Positions 1 through 8,182 of a DNA stretch of 64,000 nucleotides are shown piece after piece. The notes beneath the pieces are model-generated. The model searched no databases, was not told the origin of the DNA, and was given only the letters and a program-made list of their open reading frames with translations. The DNA comes from Halosimplex aquaticum (GTDB lineage: Archaea; Halobacteriota; Halobacteria; Halobacteriales; Haloarculaceae). The stretch lies in NCBI RefSeq assembly GCF_028747785.1, contig NZ_CP118158.1:930001-994000 (forward strand). The letters are read 5' to 3'. Within the stretch, counting starts at the first letter, position 1. Each line of letters starts with the position of its first letter. The position numbers and the translations under genes are program-made.

Positions 1-811
1 GGTGGGCGGTGAGTCGGTCAACGGTTTGCTGTCTGATTTCCGATTTCGCTTCCGGAATGGCCTTCCGAATACTGTCCGGGGTGATCGTGTCTGCTTGGCT
101 GTTCCGGGTGGTGCGTGCTGCGCGGCGGAGGATTCCGATAGCAACGCGGGCGTCGCCACCAGCGTTTGCGGCGATGAATTCAATCTCGTTCGTTCCGATT
201 ACGTCGTCTCTGAGTCCCCACTGGACACGGTCTTGGAGGATGGCGAGGAGTTCGGATTCGTGGTATGAGTGGAAGTGGATGCGTTCACAGTCAGTGAGGC
301 GACTTCGGAGGCGGTCATCGATCGCTGTGAATAGTCCGTCTTCGTTATTGGCGATGAGGATCATCGTGAGGTGGGGGATGCGGTACAGGTCGTACAGGAG
401 GGATTTGTCTTCGAGTTGATCGACTTCATCGAGGATGGCGACGTATGGGGTGTCGTTGGTGTCGCGGAGTCGTTCGAGGAGGACGTCTTTCGGGGTGGAT
501 TGCCGGTGGATGTCTACGGTTTGGTTGATGCCGTCTAAGAGCCGGTAGAGGGTTTTGAATCGGGAGTGGTCTTCCCAGCAGTTGACGTACTGGTAGTTGA
601 GGTCCACGACGGCTTCGCGGAGTTGTTCGACCAGGTATTGGGCGATACAGGTTTTCCCGGCACCTGAGGGGCCGTGGAGGAGTGCTGGATCAGCTCGGTG
701 TCCCTCAGTGATTGGGTTGAGGACACTGGAGAGGTAGTTGACTTCGGCATCTCGGTGTTGGACTTCTCTGGGGATGAACTCTGGTTGGAGAACGCGCGCG
801 TCGGTGATCAT
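1..811 (-). CDS. orc1: Orc1/Cdc6-type replication initiator, C-terminus cut by window edge
   Basis: AAA+ ATPase that recognises and opens archaeal replication origins. About 270 residues are visible. The opening [20 protein letters not shown] is typical of haloarchaeal Orc1 proteins. Walker A GPSGAGKT lies at residues 47-54 and Walker B VAILDEVD at 124-131, followed by a sensor-1-like stretch (MILIANN). The C-terminal winged helix that contacts origin DNA lies beyond position 1. ATG at 811 is chosen because the frame upstream holds no other start before a stop near 890. The base composition is lower in GC than the chromosome after 8 kb. Haloarchaea carry many orc paralogues and those on mobile DNA usually serve their own origin. 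No clear origin box was found in the 119 bases upstream. Confidence 0.93.
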   Translation of the reverse strand, partial: MITDARVLQPEFIPREVQHRDAEVNYLSSVLNPITEGHRADPALLHGPSGAGKTCIAQYLVEQLREAVVDLNYQYVNCWEDHSRFKTLYRLLDGINQTVDIHRQSTPKDVLLERLRDTNDTPYVAILDEVDQLEDKSLLYDLYRIPHLTMILIANNEDGLFTAIDDRLRSRLTDCERIHFHSYHESELLAILQDRVQWGLRDDVIGTNEIEFIAANAGGDARVAIGILRRAARTTRNSQADTITPDSIRKAIPEAKSEIRQQTVDRLTAH

Positions 812-930
812 GGTTGCGTCGACACGTCCCTGTGGGGTAATAATTGGAAGGGGGCTATTTCCGAATCTTCCGAATCCCGTCGCCGGGAACTATCCAGACT
901 TTTATACCCATAAGATAAGAAAGACCAAGC

Positions 931-1983
931 ATGTCGGACACACCGAAGGAACAAAAATTCCATAGCCTCCTTTACTCGGCTCTCTACCGCTATGTGGAGA
1001 ACAACGATACGAAATTTTCCGATGTCACTATTGAGAAGGACGTTGAAGGCCGGCAGGCAGACATACACCTTGAAAGTAACCTTACAGGGAGTCTCGTCAT
1101 CGAGGTCAAGCGAGACAACATCTCCCCCTACGACAAGGAGGTGATGAAGCAGGCACGCGACTACACCCGAGATATCGGTGCTGACTTCTTCGCCACCTGC
1201 AACAGTAACGACTTCTACCTCTTCAACTACAATGGTGAGTTCGAGCTGCAGAACGTCCCGTACAACTACGCGAACCTCCGGCCAATCAACCTCTCTGACC
1301 CAGATCTCGATGGGTTCGTTCCCCAACTCCTCTCTGGCGTCGATCACCTATATCAACACGGGGAACTTCCCGAACAGGAAAAGAAAGAACAGGTCGTCGG
1401 GCTACTCCGAACGTTCCACTCAACAATTTGGCCGGCCTACAAAGAACTCGCACAGCAGAAGTACAACAGTAACGAGAAGTTCATCAACCTGTTCGACGAC
1501 TGGGTTCGAGAAAACGACTTCACTGGCCTCTCCACTGACGAACAGATAGAAACTGCAGCGAAGCAATATGCGTACCTGCTAACGAACAAGATCCTGTTCT
1601 ACGAGGTTGTCCGAGAACAAACACCGGAACCAATCGAACCGAGTGATGGGAACAAACTCCAATCACTTGTCGGTGTCTCCAAGCTTGATTTCCTTGACGA
1701 GCACATCCGCCGCCAATTCGAAGAGATCATCGAGAAAATCGACTACGAACCCATCTTCCGGAACAGCGACCTGTTCGAACAGTTCCCGCACAACAAGAAG
1801 ACCCTGCAGAATATCCAATCGCTTGCAGAAAACATCGAACAACGTGAAATCTCTGGAATAGACGAAGACCTACTCGGTGACGTATTCGAAGAACTGTACG
1901 TGTTTAGCCCCAATGAATTTCGCCACTGTCTCGTAGCAGGCGACCAACCGGGGGTATATGAACCCTCAGCAAGGGCTAATTGA
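931..1983 (+). pseudogene. Type IIG restriction-methyltransferase, N-terminal fragment (split by IS)
   Basis: First piece of a restriction-modification fusion enzyme of the Eco57I class. Genuine sequence runs to codon TAC at 1897-1899, about 323 residues, and the frame then reads into the insertion sequence and stops at 1983. A PD-(D/E)xK-like nuclease signature is visible: D44 in RQADIHLE and E58-x-K60 in VIEVKRD. The reading frame continues as GDVFEELY and rejoins after the insertion as YEELIPESERKKLGQYYTP, the usual linker before methylase motif I. The uninterrupted protein would have about 980 residues. The insertion separates nuclease from methylase, so the enzyme should be inactive unless the element excises precisely. 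Confidence 0.85.
1896..1900 (+). repeat. Left target-site duplication of the insertion sequence
   Basis: GTACG here is repeated at 3476-3480 on the other side of the element. If the terminal G is counted as part of the element's inverted repeat, the duplication is the four bases GTAC. Removing the element and one copy restores the methylase reading frame exactly. Confidence 0.7.
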
Positions 1984-1992
1984 ACTTCTCCA

Positions 1993-2020
1993 GGGATGGT
2001 CTCCGCTCGGAGACCATCCC
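1993..2020. repeat. Perfect 13-bp hairpin upstream of the transposase
   Basis: GGGATGGTCTCCG at 1993-2005 and its exact reverse complement at 2008-2020, separated by CT. It lies 27 bases before the transposase start, where a hairpin could block read-through from the interrupted host gene. A second stem (GCTGAGGT at 2041-2048 with ACCTCAGC at 2069-2076) covers the start codon. Confidence 0.85.
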
Positions 2021-2046
2021 GGTGACCCTGCTGAGGGACCGCTGAG

Positions 2047-3471
2047 GTGGTCATAGTGGATCGAGATGACCTCAGCAAAGACGAACTTCTCTCGCGGTTT
2101 CTCCAGATGGAAGAACGAATCAACGATCTTGAGGAGAAGCTTCAGGAGAAAGACGAACGGATCGAAGAACTCGAAACACGGCTTCGCAAATACGAGAATC
2201 CACATACACCACCGAGTAAGCGACGGTCGGGGACTGACGAGTCCCCGACCTCGCAAGATGACGAAGACGACGATGTCAGAACTGACGGCGGCACTCCCGG
2301 ACGAAAAGACGGTCACGAGCCAGAGTGGCGCTCTACCGCTGATCTGGACGAAGAAGTTGAGGTCACCCGTGACTGCTGTCCAGAGTGTGGCCAACACTTC
2401 GACGAGTCGGTGGGCGTCAGCCCCCGACTCGTCGAGAAGATACCAGATCCACAACCACCAGAACTCACGCAGTACAACCGCCACTGCTACCGATGCGACT
2501 CCTGTGGAACCGAGACAGTCGCTACACACCCCGACTGCCCCGATGAGGGGCAGTTCGGGGTGAACGTTATCGCCCAATCAGCACTATCGCGGTACGATTA
2601 CCGCCTTCCCTATCGGAAGATTGCAGACCGTTTCGAGCAACTACACGGACTGGAGTTGTCAGGTGCGACTGCGTGGCACGCGACCGAGCGCGCTGCGCGC
2701 GCCGGTCGCTGTGAATACGAACAGATCCGTCGCCAGATCCAGCAAGCCGACGTTGTCCACATCGATGAAACAGGCATCAAGCGAGATGGTGAGCAAGCAT
2801 GGATCTGGACGTTCACCACCGAGAACCACACGCTCTACGCGGTTAGAGAGAGTCGTGGAAGCGATGTTCCCGCGGAAGTCCTCGGCGAGGACTTCGCGGG
2901 AACGGTCATTTGTGATGGGTGGACAGCCTATCCAGCCTTCAGCGACAATCTCCAGCGGTGTTGGGCTCATATTTTGCGAGAGGCTGAAGATGCCGCTGAG
3001 AAGCAACCGGAAGGCGAACCGATCTACGACTCTCTCAAACAGTTGTACGTCGCTCTCCAGACCCGGCTGGAGAGCGACTTGACCATTCGTGAGCGAGCAG
3101 AGCTCCAGCGTGTGGCGCGGAGAGAGCTTGAATCACTGATTGAACGGTCAGTTCCCGACGGACCAGTGGCAACACTACTCGGAAAGATCGAAGGTGGCCT
3201 CGACCACTGGCTCACCTTCGTCGGTGAGCCAGCGGTCTCTCCGACGAACAATGCCGCCGAAAACGCGCTTCGTGAGCCGGTGGTTCTCCGGAAACTGATC
3301 GGAACGCTCCGCAATGACCGCGGGATGTTCGTTCATGAGACGGTGCTGTCCCTGCTGGCGACATGGCGCCAGCAGGGACGCAATCCATACGACGAGCTCA
3401 AGCGAGTCTCCCGGAACAACGAGATGATTTCACGAGATCAGGCTGTGCCGGCCGTTGAGTCCTCGGGGTAA
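2047..3471 (+). CDS. IS66-family DDE transposase
   Basis: Catalyses cut-and-paste movement of the element. The 474 residues show an N-terminal coiled-coil (about 8-50), an acidic linker, two zinc-binding pairs (CPEC at 111-114 and CDSC at 150-153) and an RNase H-like core. The DDE triad fits D240 in HIDETGIKRDG, D290 in ICDGWTAYP and E405 in TNNAAENALR, as in IS66 TnpC proteins. The start is GTG at 2047; GTG at 2056 is an alternative. The stop at 3469-3471 lies within the right terminal repeat. The coding sequence holds at least eight strong stem-loops spaced about 130-190 bases apart, which is not expected from the protein alone. Confidence 0.93.
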   Translation: MVIVDRDDLSKDELLSRFLQMEERINDLEEKLQEKDERIEELETRLRKYENPHTPPSKRRSGTDESPTSQDDEDDDVRTDGGTPGRKDGHEPEWRSTADLDEEVEVTRDCCPECGQHFDESVGVSPRLVEKIPDPQPPELTQYNRHCYRCDSCGTETVATHPDCPDEGQFGVNVIAQSALSRYDYRLPYRKIADRFEQLHGLELSGATAWHATERAARAGRCEYEQIRRQIQQADVVHIDETGIKRDGEQAWIWTFTTENHTLYAVRESRGSDVPAEVLGEDFAGTVICDGWTAYPAFSDNLQRCWAHILREAEDAAEKQPEGEPIYDSLKQLYVALQTRLESDLTIRERAELQRVARRELESLIERSVPDGPVATLLGKIEGGLDHWLTFVGEPAVSPTNNAAENALREPVVLRKLIGTLRNDRGMFVHETVLSLLATWRQQGRNPYDELKRVSRNNEMISRDQAVPAVESSG

Positions 3472-3475
3472 ACAC

Positions 3476-3480
3476 GTACG
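3476..3480 (+). repeat. Right target-site duplication of the insertion sequence
   Basis: GTACG, matching 1896-1900. It is followed directly by GAAGAACTC, which continues the methylase gene. Confidence 0.7.
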
Positions 3481-5447
3481 AAGAACTCATCCCTGAAAGC
3501 GAACGGAAGAAACTCGGTCAATACTACACTCCGCCAACGATCGCTGACGCCGTTACAGAATGGGTGCTTGACGCACAAATAGACGACGGGCTTCCTGAAA
3601 TCCTTGATCCTGCCAGCGGTAGCGGAACCTTCCCAGTGGAAGTCTACAGCGACCTACAACGCGACTATACGAACGCCACACACCAAGACATCCTTGATTC
3701 AATCACTACTATTGACATAAACAAGTTCCCACTTCATCTGACTGCCCTGAACTTAGCAAGTCAGAACATCGAAGAGGAAATCGACACGCTGCACGCGTAT
3801 CATGCGTCGTTCTTCGATATCGAACCAGACTCAATGATGCTGTCATCCGCGCGGCTGGATAACCGAGACACCGGAGAAGTCGGGTACTTTGACGGGGTTG
3901 TCGGGAACCCACCGTACATCCGAAACCGCGACATCCCAGATAAGGACGCATTCAGAGCACACCTCTCACGATTCGGCCCGGAGAACTCCTCACCCTATCT
4001 TGACGGGTCAAAGAAGTTCAGCAAGAAAACCGACGCGTACGTGTACTTCGTCACGCACGCCACGCAGTTCCTCAGAGACGGTGGACGACTCGGGTTCGTT
4101 ATCCCGCCGAAGTGGTTGAGCGTCCGGTACGGAATGGACTTCCAACAGTTCCTTTTCGACCATTACCGAATCCACGCTGTTGTCACGTTCGCAGAACGAG
4201 CGTTCGAAGACGCGTTCGTAGATACGTGTCTCCTCCTCATCGAACGGTGTGAAGACGAGGAAATGCGGCGTGAGACGACTACGCGATTCATCCGCGTCCA
4301 AGATGAGATGGAGCCTGTTGACCTGTACGATACCGTGACGTACGGGATGACACTCGAACAGGAGCCGATTGACGTTCGGACACGCCCAAACTACCGCTCT
4401 GTCGGAGTCCGCCAAGCATACCTAGAGGACACCGGACCAAAGAAAATCGGATACTACCTCAATGCCCCGTTGAAGCTCATCAACCTAATCGAACGCGATG
4501 ATTTCGTTCCGATCAGCGAGTTCGTTGATGTCTCATACGGCCAGAAAACCGGTGCAAACAAGTGGTTCTTGCTTGATCAAGAGGAAGCCCACCGTCGTGG
4601 TATCGAGGACCGGTTCCTCAGCCCGGTCGTCAAGAGCATCAAAGGTATGGACTCGGAAGTCTTCGATACCGATGATTCAGACAAGTACATTATTGACGTA
4701 CACGACTACGTGGAGGAAGTCAAGCAGGAGACCAGCGAATTCGGTGAGGATACGCGGTTAGAAGAAGATGTGAAGGACGCATTGAAGCGTGATGGGTACA
4801 CTGGGCTGTTACAGTACATTAACGAGGGCGAGAACGAAGGTGAGCATGAAGGCACCACATGTGCGTCCCGCCCAGTGTGGTTCGATCTTGGAGAACAAGT
4901 TGCTCCGGAACTCTTCCATCCACGGTTCTTCAAATGGAGGCTATTCACTGTTGTGAACCGTGCGGAAGCGCTCACCACGGACGCTGTACAGTGCGTTCAG
5001 GTGAAACCCGAGTACGACTCAAAAGTCGTGACCGGAATCATGAACTCCAGCCTGTACGCTGCAGCTGTCGAGTGCTGGGGCCGTGTTGAGGGGAACGGTG
5101 TGCTACAGTTAATGACGTATGAAACGAAGAGCATCCCGGTGCCGGACATCCGGAAGTTCGATGACGAAGCCTGCGATGCGATCCGGGAAGCAACGAACGC
5201 ATTACTGGCAGGTGAAGAAGATGCGGAGAAGAGACTTAATGAGGCAGTGCTTGATGCAGTTGGGGTTGAAGGAATCACAGCGGACGAACTCGAAGACATG
5301 CGGCAGGTGATGACGCATCAACGGTTGGAAGGCGAGTTCGAATCTGAGGTAATGCTTCGAAATCTTGACGCTGCAACGGAATGGTCCGCAGAGTACTTCG
5401 GTGACGACTCCGATGATGGCCCCAGCACGTTAGACGACTTCTCATAG
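3477..5447 (+). pseudogene. Type IIG restriction-methyltransferase, methylase and specificity fragment
   Basis: Second piece of the split enzyme, in frame with the first if the element and one GTACG copy are removed. Methylase motif I is DPASGSGTF (coded at 3606-3632) and the catalytic motif IV is NPPY (3906-3917), which marks an N6-adenine methyltransferase. The remainder holds the target-recognition region, with the stretches ISEFVDVSYGQKTGANKWF and LNAPLKLINLI typical of Eco57I-like enzymes. An in-frame GTG at 3564 could restart translation, but the product would begin just before motif I and lack the nuclease. About 655 residues remain. Confidence 0.85.
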
Positions 5448-5495
5448 TCACCGTACCCCACGACTGTTAATACCTGGAGGGATAATCATTCGCCA

Positions 5496-6053
5496 ATGGA
5501 CTCTAATTTGGAAGTCGTCAACGTCGTCGGGTGGATTTCTTATCGGCAGGAGCTTGACCTCAGTGCGTTAGCCGACACGTTCGCTACGCGAAGTGAGATT
5601 ACAAGCGTGACGTACGAACCTGCGGAGAATCACTGGGTGCAATCGAATTTTGCACCGGACGATACGTACGTTGCATTCTATCGGTCCGGACGTTGCTCAA
5701 TCACCGGCGTTGATTCTGTCGAGCAGTTTAAGGACGTTGTTGGACGCGTGAACACGGTGATGCGGGATTTACTAGAGTTCGATTTTACCCCTGAGTCAAA
5801 AGTAAGCAACATCGTTGTGACTGCGTCACTCGATGTAAAGATCTCGCTCGAAGCGCTGGCATTGCAACTCGGACTGGAGAACGTTGAGTATGAACCGGAA
5901 CAGTTCCCAGCGCTGATTTACCGTGCGTCCGACTCGAACGCGGTTATCCTTGTGTTCTCAAGCGGCAAAATCCTCTGCACCGGACTTAACGATCTGGATG
6001 TAATCGAGAAAACGATGGAAGCGTTCACTGAGAAAATCGACCTAGATACGTAA
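5496..6053 (+). CDS. tbp: Divergent TATA-box-binding protein (TBP)
   Basis: General transcription factor that bends promoter DNA and recruits TFB and RNA polymerase. The 185 residues form the two-repeat TBP saddle. The second repeat (about 100-180) matches haloarchaeal TBPs closely: GLENVEYEPEQFPALIYR (about 126-143) and stirrup FSSGKILCTG (154-163). The first repeat (about 5-92) is much changed: its stirrup is FYRSGRCSITG (61-71), and the segment that normally reads EPEQFPGLVYR has become EPAENHWVQSNFA. The gene lies between the split Type IIG gene and a winged-helix regulator in the accessory region, so it may serve promoters of that element or compete with housekeeping TBPs. Identification as TBP is firm; function of the altered half is inferred. 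Confidence 0.88.
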   Translation: MDSNLEVVNVVGWISYRQELDLSALADTFATRSEITSVTYEPAENHWVQSNFAPDDTYVAFYRSGRCSITGVDSVEQFKDVVGRVNTVMRDLLEFDFTPESKVSNIVVTASLDVKISLEALALQLGLENVEYEPEQFPALIYRASDSNAVILVFSSGKILCTGLNDLDVIEKTMEAFTEKIDLDT

Positions 6054-6145
6054 CAGAGAGCCGTAGATTCTATCCTATGTCCGTCAAGTCTCTAACCATC
6101 CTTTCTAACCCGCTCTAAACTGGGGCATGGTCTGTTTTCGGATTT

Positions 6146-6763
6146 CTAAAGGCTTTTTTCAATTACTTTTCCAACTACCTGCTGTTTTCGCTGACTAAGG
6201 ATTTGTTCACCCCGTGTGGTGACCTCGTACACTGGGAACCCTCTTCGTTGTTCCAATAATCCGAAGAAGAACAACCGGTACAGGATTCTGTCCGCCTGTT
6301 TTGTGGACATCTCCTCATTGGTCAGGTCTTCGCCTGTAACAAGCCCATCAACCTCACTAGCCCCTCTTAAGACTTCAAAATCCTCGTCACCAAGGATTAG
6401 AATGTCTGTTCTCACCTCTTCTGCATCAGTCGGTTGGTTAGCCAAGACAAATCGACAGCAAGTATCGAACTCATCTCGAAAGTCGCGTGTGTATACCTCC
6501 AAATTGTCCACGATAATCCGACCCAAATCGCTAATCGTGTACATCCCACTTCGATCAGCGGGACCAGGACTCTTGGTGTATCCTTTCTTTTCGAGCATCC
6601 GGAGTGCGTTCGCAGTGTAGTTACGCGTTACGTCATCACCAACAACCGCACTCAGATTCTTCGGTGTTTGACGTTTCCCATCTTTCAGTTCGTTTAACAG
6701 ACGTCGTTCTGTTGGGTTCAGATTGATCTTCACATCTTCAGGCGGATCGGATGTCTGCTCCAT
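6146..6763 (-). CDS. Winged-helix transcriptional regulator
   Basis: 205 residues. The N-terminal region (about 12-85) reads as a MarR/PadR-like winged helix: LNPTERRLLNELKDGKRQTPKNLSAVV, then a recognition-helix stretch with NYTANALRMLEKKGYTKSPG and a wing ending in MYTISDLGRIIVDNL. A second helix-turn-helix-like segment appears near the end (EMSTKQADRILYRLFFFGLLEQRRGFPVYEVTTRGEQIL). Such proteins control genes of plasmids and proviruses in haloarchaea. Neighbours are convergent with the TBP gene and in tandem with the HNH gene. The ligand and targets are unknown. Composition is AT-richer than the chromosome. Confidence 0.75.
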   Translation of the reverse strand: MEQTSDPPEDVKINLNPTERRLLNELKDGKRQTPKNLSAVVGDDVTRNYTANALRMLEKKGYTKSPGPADRSGMYTISDLGRIIVDNLEVYTRDFRDEFDTCCRFVLANQPTDAEEVRTDILILGDEDFEVLRGASEVDGLVTGEDLTNEEMSTKQADRILYRLFFFGLLEQRRGFPVYEVTTRGEQILSQRKQQVVGKVIEKSL

Positions 6764-6884
6764 GGGTACGTTCGCTCTCTGACTATAATATAAAGTTGGA
6801 TTTCCATCCCGCCAGAGCCGTTCTTCGATATTGACGGGACCACATTCTCCCGAAATCAGTTTGTCATAATGACAAACGAGGTGG

Positions 6885-7757
6885 TTACCGGTTTTGATTC
6901 ATCCAGATTTGCTGCGTGATGCGACGGGAGACCTCAAGGCCCTCCCAACGATCCCGGATCGAATCAGGAACTGGTGAATCCAGTTCTCCATCGGCCTCAA
7001 ACTCGTCCCACCGCAACTTCAGGTACTTGCCAAGAACAACGCGGTCCATCGGGATTTCGTGCTCTTGGTGCCAATCGAGGAGGTTCCGATCTGACTTACT
7101 GGAGTTGCAAGACTGGCATGCAGGAACCATGTTCTTAATCTCACTCACCCCTCCCTCAGCTACGGGGAGGATGTGATCGAACGTTGTCTCCGATTCTTGA
7201 TTACAGTAGGTGCAGACACCCAGGTTTTCCTTCAGTTGGTACTGGTTCTCTTTGAGGATCGATGACGTTGTTATCTCACCATCAAGCCGTTTCTCGTAGT
7301 TCGACCACAGTAGGAAGTCCTGTAACCGTTCAGGCTGGTTGACCGACGCGGAAAGGTGTGTCATCCGCGCCCACTGGTAGCAGAACAACTCCCGGTAGGT
7401 GCCTACCCGCTCAGGGATGTGGGAGAATGACGATTTCATTCGCCGTGCCGGGTAGGAGTACGTCTTCAGGCCAACATCCTGGGCAGCGGAGTGGATGTCG
7501 TCCAAAGGGAGCGACATCCAATCATCGAGCTCTTGGTCGAGCTTGAATCGGTACACGGTCTGTACAACCGGGCCGGTCGGGTCATAGTCCTCGTTGTACT
7601 CTGCGACCGTCTTCCCGGTACCCGGAACCTCGAATTCCTCGCAGGATTCGTCTGGGTGATTCACCACGACTAATCGAGTGTACTGGCCGTCTGAATCGTA
7701 GACAGTCATCCCTGTTGGGATTCTGTTCTCAGGTTCGCGGTTCACTTCTGGAGGCAT
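6885..7757 (-). CDS. HNH endonuclease family protein
   Basis: 290 residues with a C-terminal HNH nuclease domain. Zinc-binding pairs are CTYC (182-185) and CQSC (214-217). The catalytic DH is in TTFDHILPVAEGG (D194, H195), and NSSKSD follows the second pair. The first 170 residues match nothing I recognise. HNH proteins of this form occur as stand-alone restriction or homing nucleases and as defence nucleases. The gene is the last one of the accessory region before composition shifts to the GC-rich chromosome. ATG at 7757 follows an AT-rich stretch. The cleavage target cannot be told from sequence. Confidence 0.85.
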   Translation of the reverse strand: MPPEVNREPENRIPTGMTVYDSDGQYTRLVVVNHPDESCEEFEVPGTGKTVAEYNEDYDPTGPVVQTVYRFKLDQELDDWMSLPLDDIHSAAQDVGLKTYSYPARRMKSSFSHIPERVGTYRELFCYQWARMTHLSASVNQPERLQDFLLWSNYEKRLDGEITTSSILKENQYQLKENLGVCTYCNQESETTFDHILPVAEGGVSEIKNMVPACQSCNSSKSDRNLLDWHQEHEIPMDRVVLGKYLKLRWDEFEADGELDSPVPDSIRDRWEGLEVSRRITQQIWMNQNR

Positions 7758-8182
7758 ACAATTCTAATTTGGAGTAACCTCTATTTTCGGATAAACCCTC
7801 ACCCCTCAGCGAGACCGGTTCACTGAACACTCAGTGTAGCTCGCCACCAAGTAATCTGAAGCACTCGTTACAATTCCGGAGATTTCGTTTCGAGGGGATT
7901 TCCGGTGGATTGAGCTCGTGAACGTTTCGTGTCGTTCGTAACTCAACACCGTCGCCGAGCTCCGCTCGTCTCCGCGGCGGCGACGAGCGGCCGCCGAAGC
8001 GACTACCACCGGTCGGTTCGCCCGCTTTCGAACCCCTTTTGCGCCGTTTGCTCGAAGTAGTTCGCTAGATGGACCGGAACGCCGAGCCGTCGCTCTCGCC
8101 CCTCCGCCCTCGCGGACGGTACCGACGGGCCGACGGTTCGAATCGACTCGGCGGGGCGGCTCCGGGAGGTCGCTGACAGACC
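7758..8182. other. Intergenic junction between accessory region and chromosome
   Basis: About 425 bases without a credible gene. Composition changes here from moderate to high GC. The first third is AT-rich and would hold the HNH gene promoter. A stretch near 7874-7910 (TTTCGAGGGG followed by TTTCCGGTGGA) faintly recalls archaeal origin boxes but the parts are in the wrong arrangement. No tRNA or attachment repeat was recognised. Confidence 0.5.

Larger units (their letters stand above)
1900..3475 (+). mobile_element. IS66-family insertion sequence inside the Type IIG gene
   Basis: About 1.57 kb with imperfect terminal inverted repeats: TGTTTAGCCCC at the left end and, read on the minus strand, TGTTTACCCC at the right end. 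It carries one transposase gene and no IS66 helper genes, which fits the single-gene ISBst12/ISH10 subgroup. Flanking direct repeats are four or five bases long, whereas typical IS66 elements make eight. A perfect 13-bp hairpin (1993-2020) lies between the left end and the gene, and more stem-loops lie inside the gene. The host gene is restored in frame by excision, so the insertion looks recent. Confidence 0.88.

Noticed and set aside
7874-7910. Possible origin recognition box near the accessory/chromosome junction
   Set aside because: TTTCGAGGGG and TTTCCGGTGGA are both present but in an order and orientation that do not form an archaeal ORB, and no repeats of it were found nearby.
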